From assembly GCA_963977845.1 (NCBI GenBank), contig CAXBPZ010000006.1, positions 1 to 46,760 of the forward strand: DNA of 46,760 nucleotides. The letters are read 5' to 3'. This stretch comes from Methylopumilus sp003533095 (GTDB lineage: Bacteria > Pseudomonadota > Gammaproteobacteria > Burkholderiales > Methylophilaceae). Under the pieces are notes generated by a model, which saw only the letters and a list, made by a program, of their open reading frames with translations, made no database searches and was not told the origin of the DNA. Positions 25,072 through 33,816 of the stretch are shown in pieces. The translations under genes were made by a program, and so were the position numbers. The first letter of the stretch is position 1. Every line of letters begins with the position of its first letter.

Positions 25072-26103
25072 ATGGATGCTTTGATGACATCTTTATTTGG
25101 TGTTTGGTGGCCTGATATTGCGAAAACATTATGGGTGCTTTTAAAAATCGTAGCCGTTGTTTTACCTTTAATGATATCGGTAGCTTACCTTACTTACTTT
25201 GAAAGAAAAGTCATTGGTTATATGCAAGTGCGTATTGGACCAAATCGTGTGGGTTATTTTGGATTGCTTCAACCTATTGCAGATGCGCTAAAACTTTTAT
25301 TCAAAGAAATTATTCTTCCCACAGCATCTAATAAAGCTTTATTTTTCTTAGCACCGATTCTAGCTATTGCGCCGGCATTTGCAGCTTGGGCGGTCATTCC
25401 GTTCGATCTTAATGTAGTGATTGCGGACATTGATGCAAGTCTTTTATATATTTTAGCTATGACATCGATTGCTGTTTATGGAGTAATTATTGCTGGGTGG
25501 GCTTCAAACTCTAAATATGCATTCCTTGGAAGCTTACGTTCTGCAGCACAGATTGTGTCCTATGAGATTGCGATGGGATTTACTTTAGTCGGTGTTTTGA
25601 TGTGCGCTAACAGTTTAAATTTAGGAAAAATTGTCATGGGCCAAGAGGGTGGTTTTTGGCATTGGTATATTTGGCCTTTATTTCCTTTATTTATTATTTA
25701 CTTTATTAGTGCTGTAGCAGAAACCAATCGAGCCCCTTTTGATGTGGCCGAAGGGGAATCTGAAATTGTGGCAGGATTCCATGTGGAATATTCAGGCATG
25801 GCTTTCGCAGTATTTTTCTTAGCTGAATATGCGAATATGATTTTAGTTTCGATGCTTGCTGCTTTAATGTTTTTAGGTGGTTGGTTATCTCCGATTCCTT
25901 TTATTCCAGATAGTTTTTTATGGCTTTTAATAAAAGTTGCATTTTTATTATTTTGCTTCTTATGGTTTAGAGCAACATTTCCTCGCTATCGCTATGATCA
26001 AATTATGCGATTAGGTTGGAAAATTTTTATACCAATTACGATTGCTTGGATTGTATTTATTGGCGGCATGATGCAAACCTCATGGGGATATCTATTTCAT
26101 TAA
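25072..26103 (+). CDS. nuoH: NADH-quinone oxidoreductase subunit H
   Basis: NuoH joins the quinone cavity to the proton pumps. The 343-residue, eight-helix protein has the conserved loops AYLTYFERKVIGYMQVRIGPNRVG and ETNRAPFDVAEGESEIVAGFHVEYSG, the latter carrying the charged residues near the quinone entry. I choose ATG 25072, which is 11 bases from an AAGGAG site at 25055-25060. An upstream GTG at 25060 overlaps that ribosome site and nuoG and is unlikely. Confidence 0.97.
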   Translation: MDALMTSLFGVWWPDIAKTLWVLLKIVAVVLPLMISVAYLTYFERKVIGYMQVRIGPNRVGYFGLLQPIADALKLLFKEIILPTASNKALFFLAPILAIAPAFAAWAVIPFDLNVVIADIDASLLYILAMTSIAVYGVIIAGWASNSKYAFLGSLRSAAQIVSYEIAMGFTLVGVLMCANSLNLGKIVMGQEGGFWHWYIWPLFPLFIIYFISAVAETNRAPFDVAEGESEIVAGFHVEYSGMAFAVFFLAEYANMILVSMLAALMFLGGWLSPIPFIPDSFLWLLIKVAFLLFCFLWFRATFPRYRYDQIMRLGWKIFIPITIAWIVFIGGMMQTSWGYLFH

Positions 26104-26595
26104 ATGATTAAAAAAATTAAACAATTCTTATCAAGTTTGATGTTAATCGAGCTCCTGAAAGGCATGCTCCTTACAGGTCGGTATTTCTTTGCGAGAAAGA
26201 TTACTGTGCAGTATCCAGAAGAAAGAACACCGCAATCTAATCGTTTTAGAGGTCTTCACGCACTTCGCCGATATGCAAACGGTGAAGAAAGATGTATCGC
26301 TTGTAAATTATGTGAAGCTGTATGTCCTGCTATGGCAATTACAATTGAATCTGAAGAGCGTGAAGATAAGACAAGACGAACAACTCGTTATGATATTGAC
26401 CTTACTAAATGTATTTTTTGTGGCTTTTGTGAAGAATCTTGTCCAGTGGATTCTATTGTTGAAACAAGAATTTTTGATTACCACGGTGAATCCCGAGGAG
26501 ATCTCATTTATACCAAAGAGATGTTACTCGCGGTAGGAGACAAATATGAAAAACAAATTGCAGAAGATCGTGCTCAAGATGAGAGGTTCCGATAA
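26104..26595 (+). CDS. nuoI: NADH-quinone oxidoreductase subunit I
   Basis: NuoI is the 8Fe ferredoxin-like subunit carrying clusters N6a and N6b. In 163 residues it has two complete 4Fe-4S motifs, CIACKLCEAVCP and CIFCGFCEESCP, plus an N-terminal amphipathic stretch that anchors it at the membrane arm. It starts directly at the nuoH stop. Confidence 0.97.
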   Translation: MIKKIKQFLSSLMLIELLKGMLLTGRYFFARKITVQYPEERTPQSNRFRGLHALRRYANGEERCIACKLCEAVCPAMAITIESEEREDKTRRTTRYDIDLTKCIFCGFCEESCPVDSIVETRIFDYHGESRGDLIYTKEMLLAVGDKYEKQIAEDRAQDERFR

Positions 26596-26598
26596 GCC

Positions 26599-27225
26599 AT
26601 GTTTGAATTTAAAGATTTTGTATTTTATGTTTTATCCTTTGTGCTGATTGCTTCAGGACTAAGCGTCATTACTTCTAGAAATCCTGTAACCGCAGCGTTA
26701 TCTCTGGTTTTAGCATTCTTTAATGCCGCAGGTATCTGGCTTTTACTTCAAGCCGAATTCTTAGCCATTGCATTAGTGCTGGTTTATGTAGGCGCTGTCA
26801 TGGTTTTATTTCTATTTGTTGTCATGATGCTTGATATCAATTTTGATAAATTAAGAGAAGGCTTTTGGGATTACCTTCCTATGGCAGGGTTTATTGGCAT
26901 TCTCATGACAGTTGAAATGGTCATGGTGTTTAAAACTAAACCATTTAATTTGCCACCAATATCAGATTCAATTTCAAATACTTCGAATACAGAAATGATT
27001 GGTAATACTTTATATTCGAATTATGTGCTTCCGTTTGAACTTGCTTCCGTTATTTTGCTTATTGCGATTGTTTCAGCGATTGCTTTAACCCTTCGTGATC
27101 GAAAAGATAGTAAAAAGGCAAATCCTGCTGAGCAGGTAGCTGTGAAGCGTCAAGATCGTGTGCGATTAGTCAGGATGAAGTCAGAGGAAAAATATACGAA
27201 ACCTAAAGTGAAGGAAACTAGATGA
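26599..27225 (+). CDS. nuoJ: NADH-quinone oxidoreductase subunit J
   Basis: This 208-residue membrane subunit has five helices. The conserved third helix, including VYVGAVMVLFLFVVMMLDI, undergoes the pi-bulge rotation in complex I. The C-terminus is an unusually long, basic tail (about 40 residues ending in KPKVKETR), which is probably cytoplasmic. It ends in an ATGA overlap with nuoK. Confidence 0.95.
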   Translation: MFEFKDFVFYVLSFVLIASGLSVITSRNPVTAALSLVLAFFNAAGIWLLLQAEFLAIALVLVYVGAVMVLFLFVVMMLDINFDKLREGFWDYLPMAGFIGILMTVEMVMVFKTKPFNLPPISDSISNTSNTEMIGNTLYSNYVLPFELASVILLIAIVSAIALTLRDRKDSKKANPAEQVAVKRQDRVRLVRMKSEEKYTKPKVKETR

Positions 27226-27527
27226 TTGGTTTAGCTCATTATCTTATTCTTGGTGCGATTTTATTTACCATCAGCGTCGTAGGTATTTTTCTTAATCGCA
27301 AAAATATCATTATTCTGCTTATGTCCATTGAGCTAATGTTACTTGCTGTGAATATTAATTTTATTGCTTTTTCACATTACTTAAATGATATTGCAGGACA
27401 AATTTTTGTCTTTTTTATTTTAACGGTAGCAGCTGCGGAATCAGCCATAGGTTTGGCAATTATTGTTTTAATTTTTAGAAATACCCGCTCTATCAATGTT
27501 GACGATTTAAATCGTCTTAATGGGTGA
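27222..27527 (+). CDS. nuoK: NADH-quinone oxidoreductase subunit K
   Basis: NuoK is the MrpC-like three-helix antiporter-related subunit. The 101-residue protein has the two conserved membrane glutamates, in LMSIELMLLAVN and TVAAAESAIGLAI. It overlaps nuoJ by 4 and nuoL by 8 bases. Confidence 0.96.
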   Translation: MIGLAHYLILGAILFTISVVGIFLNRKNIIILLMSIELMLLAVNINFIAFSHYLNDIAGQIFVFFILTVAAAESAIGLAIIVLIFRNTRSINVDDLNRLNG

Positions 27528-29535
27528 ACACTTGAATTCTATTTATTCATATCTCGCAATTCCATTATTACCCCTCATTGCATCGTTTAGTGTGGGTATT
27601 TTAGGCCGCAGATTGCCTGAGTTTTTTGCTTCAAGCATGACTATCTTATCTGTGTTTATTGCATTTGTGCTTTCATGCACAACGCTTCATGAGACATTAA
27701 ATGGGTTAGTTTTAAATCAGACAATTTATCAGTGGCTTCTTTCTGGTCACTATCAATTTGAAGTTGGATTTTTAATTGATAATTTGACGGCCATGATGAT
27801 GGTAGTGGTAACTTTTGTATCACTGATGGTTCATATCTACACTATGGGTTATATGAAAGGGGATCCAGGCTATCGAAGATTTTTTAGCTATATCTCCTTA
27901 TTTACCTTCTCAATGCTGATGTTGGTTATGAGTAATAATTTCATGCAACTCTTTTTTGGTTGGGAAGCGGTAGGCCTCGTGTCTTATCTTCTTATCGGAT
28001 TTTGGTTTGAAAGACCGACAGCAATTTATGCAAATCTCAAAGCTTTTCTGGTTAATCGTGTCGGAGATTTTGGTTTTATTTTAGGAATTGCTTTGATTCT
28101 TTACTGGACAGGCTCTCTTGATTACGTAACGGTATTCAAAAGTGCAGGCATTATCGCAGCTCATAAAATGCAATTATTTGGTCAACCTATTGCTGCTATA
28201 ACTGTGATTTGTATTTTGTTATTTATTGGAGCGATGGGGAAATCTGCTCAAGTTCCATTACATGTATGGCTTCCAGATTCAATGGAAGGACCAACACCTA
28301 TATCTGCCTTGATTCATGCTGCGACGATGGTGACCGCTGGTATTTTTATGGTGTCACGTACATCACCCTTATTTGAATTATCTAATACAGCTCTTTCTTT
28401 TGTCATGATTATTGGCGCTATCACTGCATTATTTATGGGTTTATTAGGCATTATTCAGAATGATATTAAGCGTGTCATAGCTTATTCAACACTTTCACAA
28501 TTAGGTTATATGACAGTTGCATTAGGAGCCTCAGCTTATTCAGTTGCTATGTTTCATTTAATGACACACGCATTCTTTAAGGCTTTGCTTTTCTTAGGTG
28601 CTGGTTCAGTCATTATAGGTATGCATCATGATCAAGATATTCAACATATGGGAAATTTAAAAAAATACATGCCTATTACTTGGATTACTTTTTTAATTGG
28701 CTCTTTAGCACTCATAGGTACGCCATTATTTTCAGGATTTTATTCAAAAGATAGTTTGATTGAAGCCGTGAAGCTATCTCAAATCTCAGGAAGTCACTTC
28801 GCTTATTTTTCTGTCTTGGTAGGCGTATTTGTAACAGCATTTTATTCATTTAGACTTTATTTTCTTGTTTTTCATGGTAAAGAGAAATGGCGTCTTGAGA
28901 AGTTAGCAAATCATGATGATCACCATCATGGTTTGAATCCAAAAGATAATCCACATGAAAGCCCTTTAAGTGTCACCTTACCTTTGGCCTTACTTGCAAT
29001 ACCATCTTTAATGATTGGTTATGTAACAATTGAACCTGTATTGTTTGGTAGCTTTTTTTCAAAAAGTATTTTCTTAGATATTGAAGCACATCCTACGATG
29101 GAGCATTTAAGCCATCATTTTCATGAAATTTATCATGGACCTTTTGGCATGGCATTACATAGTATCGTGAGCTTGCCTTTCTTATTTGCATCAAGTGGTG
29201 TTGCACTGGCTTATTACTGCTATCAAGTGAATTTAAATTTACCAAAAGCTATTTTTAATCGAACACAAACAATTTATCGCGTATTAGAAAATAAATATGG
29301 ATTTGATACATTTAATGAAAAGTTTTTTGCTTTTGGCAGTCGTTTTTTAGGTGAAAGATTCTGGCAAATTGGTGATGTCAAAATTATTGATGGATGGCTT
29401 GTCAATGGAACAGCAAAATCTGTAAGTAAGCTCGCAGAAAAAATACGTGTGATTCAATCAGGCTATATTTATCACTATGCTTTTGCAATGGTGATAGGCG
29501 TATTTCTATTATTAACTTTCTTTATAAAAATATAA
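27520..29535 (+). CDS. nuoL: NADH-quinone oxidoreductase subunit L
   Basis: NuoL is the distal antiporter-like proton pump with the long lateral helix. The 671-residue, many-helix protein shows FFGWEAVGLVSYLLIGFW with the functional glutamate, KSAQVPLHVWLPDSMEGPTPISALIHAATMV, and KRVIAYSTLSQLGYM. A His-rich cytoplasmic loop (HDDHHHGLNPKDNPHE) lies before the C-terminal third. Confidence 0.97.
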   Translation: MGEHLNSIYSYLAIPLLPLIASFSVGILGRRLPEFFASSMTILSVFIAFVLSCTTLHETLNGLVLNQTIYQWLLSGHYQFEVGFLIDNLTAMMMVVVTFVSLMVHIYTMGYMKGDPGYRRFFSYISLFTFSMLMLVMSNNFMQLFFGWEAVGLVSYLLIGFWFERPTAIYANLKAFLVNRVGDFGFILGIALILYWTGSLDYVTVFKSAGIIAAHKMQLFGQPIAAITVICILLFIGAMGKSAQVPLHVWLPDSMEGPTPISALIHAATMVTAGIFMVSRTSPLFELSNTALSFVMIIGAITALFMGLLGIIQNDIKRVIAYSTLSQLGYMTVALGASAYSVAMFHLMTHAFFKALLFLGAGSVIIGMHHDQDIQHMGNLKKYMPITWITFLIGSLALIGTPLFSGFYSKDSLIEAVKLSQISGSHFAYFSVLVGVFVTAFYSFRLYFLVFHGKEKWRLEKLANHDDHHHGLNPKDNPHESPLSVTLPLALLAIPSLMIGYVTIEPVLFGSFFSKSIFLDIEAHPTMEHLSHHFHEIYHGPFGMALHSIVSLPFLFASSGVALAYYCYQVNLNLPKAIFNRTQTIYRVLENKYGFDTFNEKFFAFGSRFLGERFWQIGDVKIIDGWLVNGTAKSVSKLAEKIRVIQSGYIYHYAFAMVIGVFLLLTFFIKI

Positions 29536-29536
29536 G

Positions 29537-31039
29537 ATGAATTTAACTCATATATTAAGTTATTCAATTTGGACGCCTATTTTTTTAGGCGCACTTATAC
29601 TTTTGTTAAGTGGAAAAATAAGTGACGCGCAAGCTAAATGGTTTTCATTTGTCAGTAGTATAGTTTCTTTTTTAATCACCATTCCACTCTACACAGCATT
29701 TGATTTCTCTTTTGGACAGTTTCAGTTCCAAGAATTTTTTCATTGGATTCCTGCCTTTCACATTAATTATCATTTAGGTGTCGATGGGTTTGCTGTACCT
29801 TTAATTCTTTTGACGAGCTTCACTACAGTTATTGTAGTGCTTGCTTCATGGCGATCTATAGAAGATCGTGTTGCACAATACATGGCAGCTTTCTTGATCA
29901 TGTCAGGTCTTATGATTGGGGTATTTAGTGCGCTTGATGCCATGCTTTATTATATTTTTTGGGAAGCTATGCTTATTCCCATGTTTTTAGTGATTGGTAT
30001 TTGGGGCGGACCTAATCGCATTTATGCGACGATTAAATTCTTTTTATATACTGTTTTAGGTTCTTTATTAATGTTAGTAGCGTTCATATATCTCTACTTA
30101 CATACCCATTCTTTTGAGGTAGTGAATTTTTATAATGCCGGACTCGGTCTTTATCCTCAAATTTTTATCTTCTTAGCTTTATTCATGGCATTTGCAGTCA
30201 AAATTCCAATGTGGCCTTTACATACTTGGTTGCCTGATGCACATGTGGAAGCGCCGACAGGAGGTTCAGTCGTCCTTGCAGCAGTCATGTTGAAATTAGG
30301 AGCGTATAGCTTTATGCGCTTTGCGATGCCAATCGCACCTGAGGCAGCAATTTATTTAAAAGAGTTTATGGTCACGCTATCTCTTATTGCAATTTTATAT
30401 ATTGCACTTATTGCAATTGTTCAAAAAGATATGAAAAAATTAATTGCCTATTCATCAATATCACATATGGGTTTTGTTACTTTAGGTTTATTTATGTTTA
30501 ATTCAATTGGTATTGAAGGCGCATATGTTCAAATGATTTCCCATGGTTTTATTTCAGCCGCGATGTTTTTATCTGTAGGCGTTCTTTATGACAGATTACA
30601 TACGAGACAAATTGCAGATTACGGTGGCGTTATTCATGCAATGCCAACCTTTGCAGCCTTTGCAGTTTTTTTTGCTATGGCTAATTGTGGCTTACCTGGC
30701 ACTTCAGGATTTGTAGGTGAATTTATGGTCATCATGAGTGCTATGCAAAATAATTTCTGGATTGCATTGATTGCAGCAAGTTCTCTTATTTTTGGCGCGG
30801 CTTATTCTTTATGGATGGTAAAGCGAGTATTTTATGGTGAAGCACGTAACCAAAAAATTAGAGCATTAAAAGATATCTCTTGGCGTGAATTTTTTATTCT
30901 TTCTATTTTGGCGCTTCTTATTATTTTAGTGGGCGTTTACCCCAAAATTATTACAGATATGACCAATGCGTCGACAGTCCAGTTTCTAGAGCAGTTGCAT
31001 TTGATAAAACCTGTCTCATCATTACCGTTGGATGTATAA
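29537..31039 (+). CDS. nuoM: NADH-quinone oxidoreductase subunit M
   Basis: NuoM is the second antiporter-like subunit (500 residues, about 14 helices). Characteristic pieces are YHLGVDGFAVPLILLT, YIFWEAMLIPMFLVIGIWGG with the essential glutamate, and KIPMWPLHTWLPDAHVEAPTGGSVVLAAVMLK. KKLIAYSSISHMGFV follows. It starts one base after nuoL. Confidence 0.97.
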   Translation: MNLTHILSYSIWTPIFLGALILLLSGKISDAQAKWFSFVSSIVSFLITIPLYTAFDFSFGQFQFQEFFHWIPAFHINYHLGVDGFAVPLILLTSFTTVIVVLASWRSIEDRVAQYMAAFLIMSGLMIGVFSALDAMLYYIFWEAMLIPMFLVIGIWGGPNRIYATIKFFLYTVLGSLLMLVAFIYLYLHTHSFEVVNFYNAGLGLYPQIFIFLALFMAFAVKIPMWPLHTWLPDAHVEAPTGGSVVLAAVMLKLGAYSFMRFAMPIAPEAAIYLKEFMVTLSLIAILYIALIAIVQKDMKKLIAYSSISHMGFVTLGLFMFNSIGIEGAYVQMISHGFISAAMFLSVGVLYDRLHTRQIADYGGVIHAMPTFAAFAVFFAMANCGLPGTSGFVGEFMVIMSAMQNNFWIALIAASSLIFGAAYSLWMVKRVFYGEARNQKIRALKDISWREFFILSILALLIILVGVYPKIITDMTNASTVQFLEQLHLIKPVSSLPLDV

Positions 31040-32491
31040 ATGAATCAACTTATTCAAACTGATCTTTCTTTAATTTTGCCAGAAATTTTTGTGCTCTCAA
31101 TGGCAATGGTTGTGCTTATGACAGATCTATTTATTAAACCTTCAATGCGTTGGATTATTTTTACCCTATCTCAATTTACATTACTGGGCGGAGCTTACTT
31201 AACTGGGCAGCATTTTAATCATGAAACTCAATTTGCGTTTTCTAAAATGTTTGTTCGTGATGGTTTAGCAGATCTTCTAAAAATGATGAGTTATGCAGGG
31301 ACATCATTGATTTTTTTCTATAGCCGCTCTTATATGAAAGATCGTAATTTATATCGTGGCGAATATTTTTCATTAGTGTTATTTGCATTGCTTGGCATGA
31401 TGATTATGATTTCAAGTCACAATATGCTTCTTGTTTATATGGGGCTCGAACTTCTTTCTTTGTGTTTGTATTCTCTGACGGCACTTGATCGTGACAATCA
31501 AAAAGCAACCGAGTCTGCAATTAAATATTTTGTGCTTGGTGCGCTTGCTTCTGGACTTCTTCTTTATGGCATGTCGATGATTTATGGTGCGACCTCAAGT
31601 TTAGACTTGAATGTAATTTCAACAGCATTATTAAATAACCCTACAGACCACACTATTCTTGTACTAGGCCTTGTCTTTGTAGTGGCTGGTCTTGCATTTA
31701 AATTAGGGGCTGTACCATTTCAAATGTGGGTTCCTGATGTTTACGAAGGTTCACCCTCATCTATTGCTATGTTGATTAGTTCAGTTCCAAAATTGGCAGC
31801 TTTTGCTATCACAGTTCGTATCTTAGGTGATGGTCTTCAGTCCATGATAGTTGATTGGAAACAAATGATGCTTATTATGGCTGTGCTTTCCTTAGGTATT
31901 GGAAATGTCACAGCAGTTGCACAAACAAATATTAAACGTATGTATGCCTATTCAACGATTTCTCACATAGGCTTTATTCTTTTTGGCTTGATGAGTGGAA
32001 CGCTTAATGGTTATGCATCAAGTTTATTTTATGTGGTGAGTTATATGTTTATGACTCTCGTTTCTTTTGCATTATTAATGATAATGTCTCACAAAAATTT
32101 TGAATGTGAAACACTTGAAGATTTTAAAGGGTTAAATAAGAGAAATCCTTGGTATGCATTTCTAATGTTAATTACGATGGTAAGTATGGCAGGCATACCA
32201 CCTAGCATAGGCTTTTATGCAAAATTTATGGTCCTTCAAGCAGCCTTCGATGCAGGATATGCAGGCTTTGTGGTTTATGCAGTGATGATGGCATTAGTTG
32301 GTATGTTCTATTACATGAGAATTGTAAAGCTGATGTATTTTGATGATCCAAAATTAAAAAACAAATTCGATGTGTCAATAGATACGAAGTTGATTTTGTC
32401 AGCCAATGCGTTAGCGCTCCTAATTATTGGTTTGATTCCTCACACATTTATGGAAGCTACGACGCAAGCAGTAGCTTTAAGTCTTCATTAA
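31040..32491 (+). CDS. nuoN: NADH-quinone oxidoreductase subunit N
   Basis: NuoN is the third antiporter-like subunit (483 residues, about 14 helices). It contains YMGLELLSLCLYSLTALDRDN, KLGAVPFQMWVPDVYEGSPSSIAMLI and KRMYAYSTISHIGFI. It abuts nuoM and the DUF2818 gene directly and completes the 14-subunit complex I set nuoA-N. Confidence 0.97.
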   Translation: MNQLIQTDLSLILPEIFVLSMAMVVLMTDLFIKPSMRWIIFTLSQFTLLGGAYLTGQHFNHETQFAFSKMFVRDGLADLLKMMSYAGTSLIFFYSRSYMKDRNLYRGEYFSLVLFALLGMMIMISSHNMLLVYMGLELLSLCLYSLTALDRDNQKATESAIKYFVLGALASGLLLYGMSMIYGATSSLDLNVISTALLNNPTDHTILVLGLVFVVAGLAFKLGAVPFQMWVPDVYEGSPSSIAMLISSVPKLAAFAITVRILGDGLQSMIVDWKQMMLIMAVLSLGIGNVTAVAQTNIKRMYAYSTISHIGFILFGLMSGTLNGYASSLFYVVSYMFMTLVSFALLMIMSHKNFECETLEDFKGLNKRNPWYAFLMLITMVSMAGIPPSIGFYAKFMVLQAAFDAGYAGFVVYAVMMALVGMFYYMRIVKLMYFDDPKLKNKFDVSIDTKLILSANALALLIIGLIPHTFMEATTQAVALSLH

Positions 32492-32779
32492 ATGACTCAA
32501 TGGATACTTATTTTTATTACGATCATCATGGCTAATGTGCCTTGGATATTTAATGATTTTCTTTTTATTAAAAAATTCCCATCTCAAAAAAAACCATTTG
32601 CTTGGGCTTTGCTTGAGATAGTTGTTTTGTATTTTGTGACCGGGGGCATTGCACTTTTTACTGAACTCAAAGTTGTGGGTCATATTCAGCCTCAAGCTTG
32701 GGAATTCTATGCAGTGACTTTCTTTTTGTTTTTAGTTTTTTCTTTCCCTGGATTTATTTTTAAAACGCTTTGGAAATAA
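32492..32779 (+). CDS. DUF2818 small membrane protein
   Basis: This 95-residue protein has three hydrophobic segments and the family stretch ANVPWIFNDFLFIKK. It corresponds to DUF2818, a betaproteobacterial protein encoded immediately after nuoN. Its location suggests a complex I accessory or assembly role, but that is inference from synteny only. It directly abuts nuoN and overlaps the next gene by 10 bases. Confidence 0.85.
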   Translation: MTQWILIFITIIMANVPWIFNDFLFIKKFPSQKKPFAWALLEIVVLYFVTGGIALFTELKVVGHIQPQAWEFYAVTFFLFLVFSFPGFIFKTLWK

Positions 32780-33618
32780 AATCGCTTAAAGTTTTAATTA
32801 TAGGTTGCGGTCAGCTAGGTTTCTCCATTGTTAAACATGCTGATTTACATACTTTTAAATTCTATGGTTTTAGTCGAAGTCTAAAAAAATCTCCGCCCTC
32901 CATTGAGATGTATCAAGTAGATATTTTAAGAAATGAAGCTATGGATGTTATTAAATCCATAAAGCCTGAAATTATTGTTTACGCTGTTTCCGCTGACTCT
33001 CCATCTGTTGAAAGTTATCAAAATCATTATGTGACTGGTTTAAAAAAAACTTATGAAGCAATTTTAGAGCTTGATCAATTTGAACATCTTTTCTTTATTT
33101 CAAGTACTAGAGTTTATGGACAAAAAACGACAAAGATTTTAAGTGAGCTTGATGTTGCTGAACCTTCTGATTATGGGGGCGAGGCTTTAATGGAAGCTGA
33201 AATGATTGCTCGACAATTAAAAGAGAAAGCAACGGTATTACGTTTATCAGGAATCTATGGCCCTAATCGCATGCGCATGATTCAATTGGCAGAGAGTAGT
33301 CCAGGTAATTGGCCTGCAACTAATAATTGGTCCAATCGAATTCATGAAGAAGACGCTGCGCGCTTTATTGTTTTTCTGATGAAGAAGATTGCGATGAAAG
33401 AATCACTCGAGCCACTTTATCTTGTCACAGACGGGGTGCCTACAAAACAATATGACGTATTAAGGTGGATTCGAAAGCGACTTCAATTAAGTACAGATAC
33501 GATTGAAGTCCCGATCGTGGAAGGCGGAAAGCAATTGCAATCTGTGCTATTAGACCAAACTGGATTTTCACTGAAGTATCCCGATTTCACATATGGGTAC
33601 GAAGCGATGATTGATTAG
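32770..33618 (+). CDS. NAD(P)-binding epimerase/dehydratase, YeeZ-like
   Basis: This 282-residue short-chain dehydrogenase-type protein begins with a Rossmann motif KVLIIGCGQLGFSIV. It later has FFISSTRVYGQ, VLRLSGIYGPNRM and NRIHEEDAARFIVFL, like E. coli YeeZ and other extended SDR epimerases. The Y-x3-K catalytic pair is not typical (YGGEAL), so substrate and activity are open. The only start ahead of the Rossmann strand is TTG at 32770, inside the last codons of DUF2818; close overlap suggests translational coupling to the nuo operon. Confidence 0.8.
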   Translation: MEIKSLKVLIIGCGQLGFSIVKHADLHTFKFYGFSRSLKKSPPSIEMYQVDILRNEAMDVIKSIKPEIIVYAVSADSPSVESYQNHYVTGLKKTYEAILELDQFEHLFFISSTRVYGQKTTKILSELDVAEPSDYGGEALMEAEMIARQLKEKATVLRLSGIYGPNRMRMIQLAESSPGNWPATNNWSNRIHEEDAARFIVFLMKKIAMKESLEPLYLVTDGVPTKQYDVLRWIRKRLQLSTDTIEVPIVEGGKQLQSVLLDQTGFSLKYPDFTYGYEAMID

Positions 33619-33639
33619 GGTTCTTCAATAGGATAGAAT
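33611..33639 (+). promoter_or_regulatory. Predicted sigma70 promoter of tRNA-Val
   Basis: TTGATT (33611-33616) and TAGAAT (33634-33639) are 17 bases apart, 19 bases before the tRNA. The -35 hexamer overlaps the final codons and stop of the epimerase gene. Confidence 0.65.
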
Positions 33640-33658
33640 CCAGAGTCCTAAATTCTTT

Positions 33659-33735
33659 AGGCGCGTAGCTCAGCTGGTTAGAGCACCACCTTGACATGGT
33701 GGGGGTCGTTGGTTCGAGTCCAATCGCGCCTACCA
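33659..33735 (+). tRNA. tRNA-Val (GAC)
   Basis: The 77-base cloverleaf has acceptor AGGCGCG/CGCGCCT, anticodon stem CCACC/GGTGG with loop TTGACAT (GAC), T arm GTTGG-TTCGAGT-CCAAT, and encoded CCA. The 81 bases between it and thrS show no convincing terminator. Confidence 0.97.
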
Positions 33736-33816
33736 ATTTTTTGCCTCATGGCCCAAGCTATCAAGAATAGACAAAAGCTTATAAAATGATGCAATTCTTA
33801 ATAACTTGATTCAACT

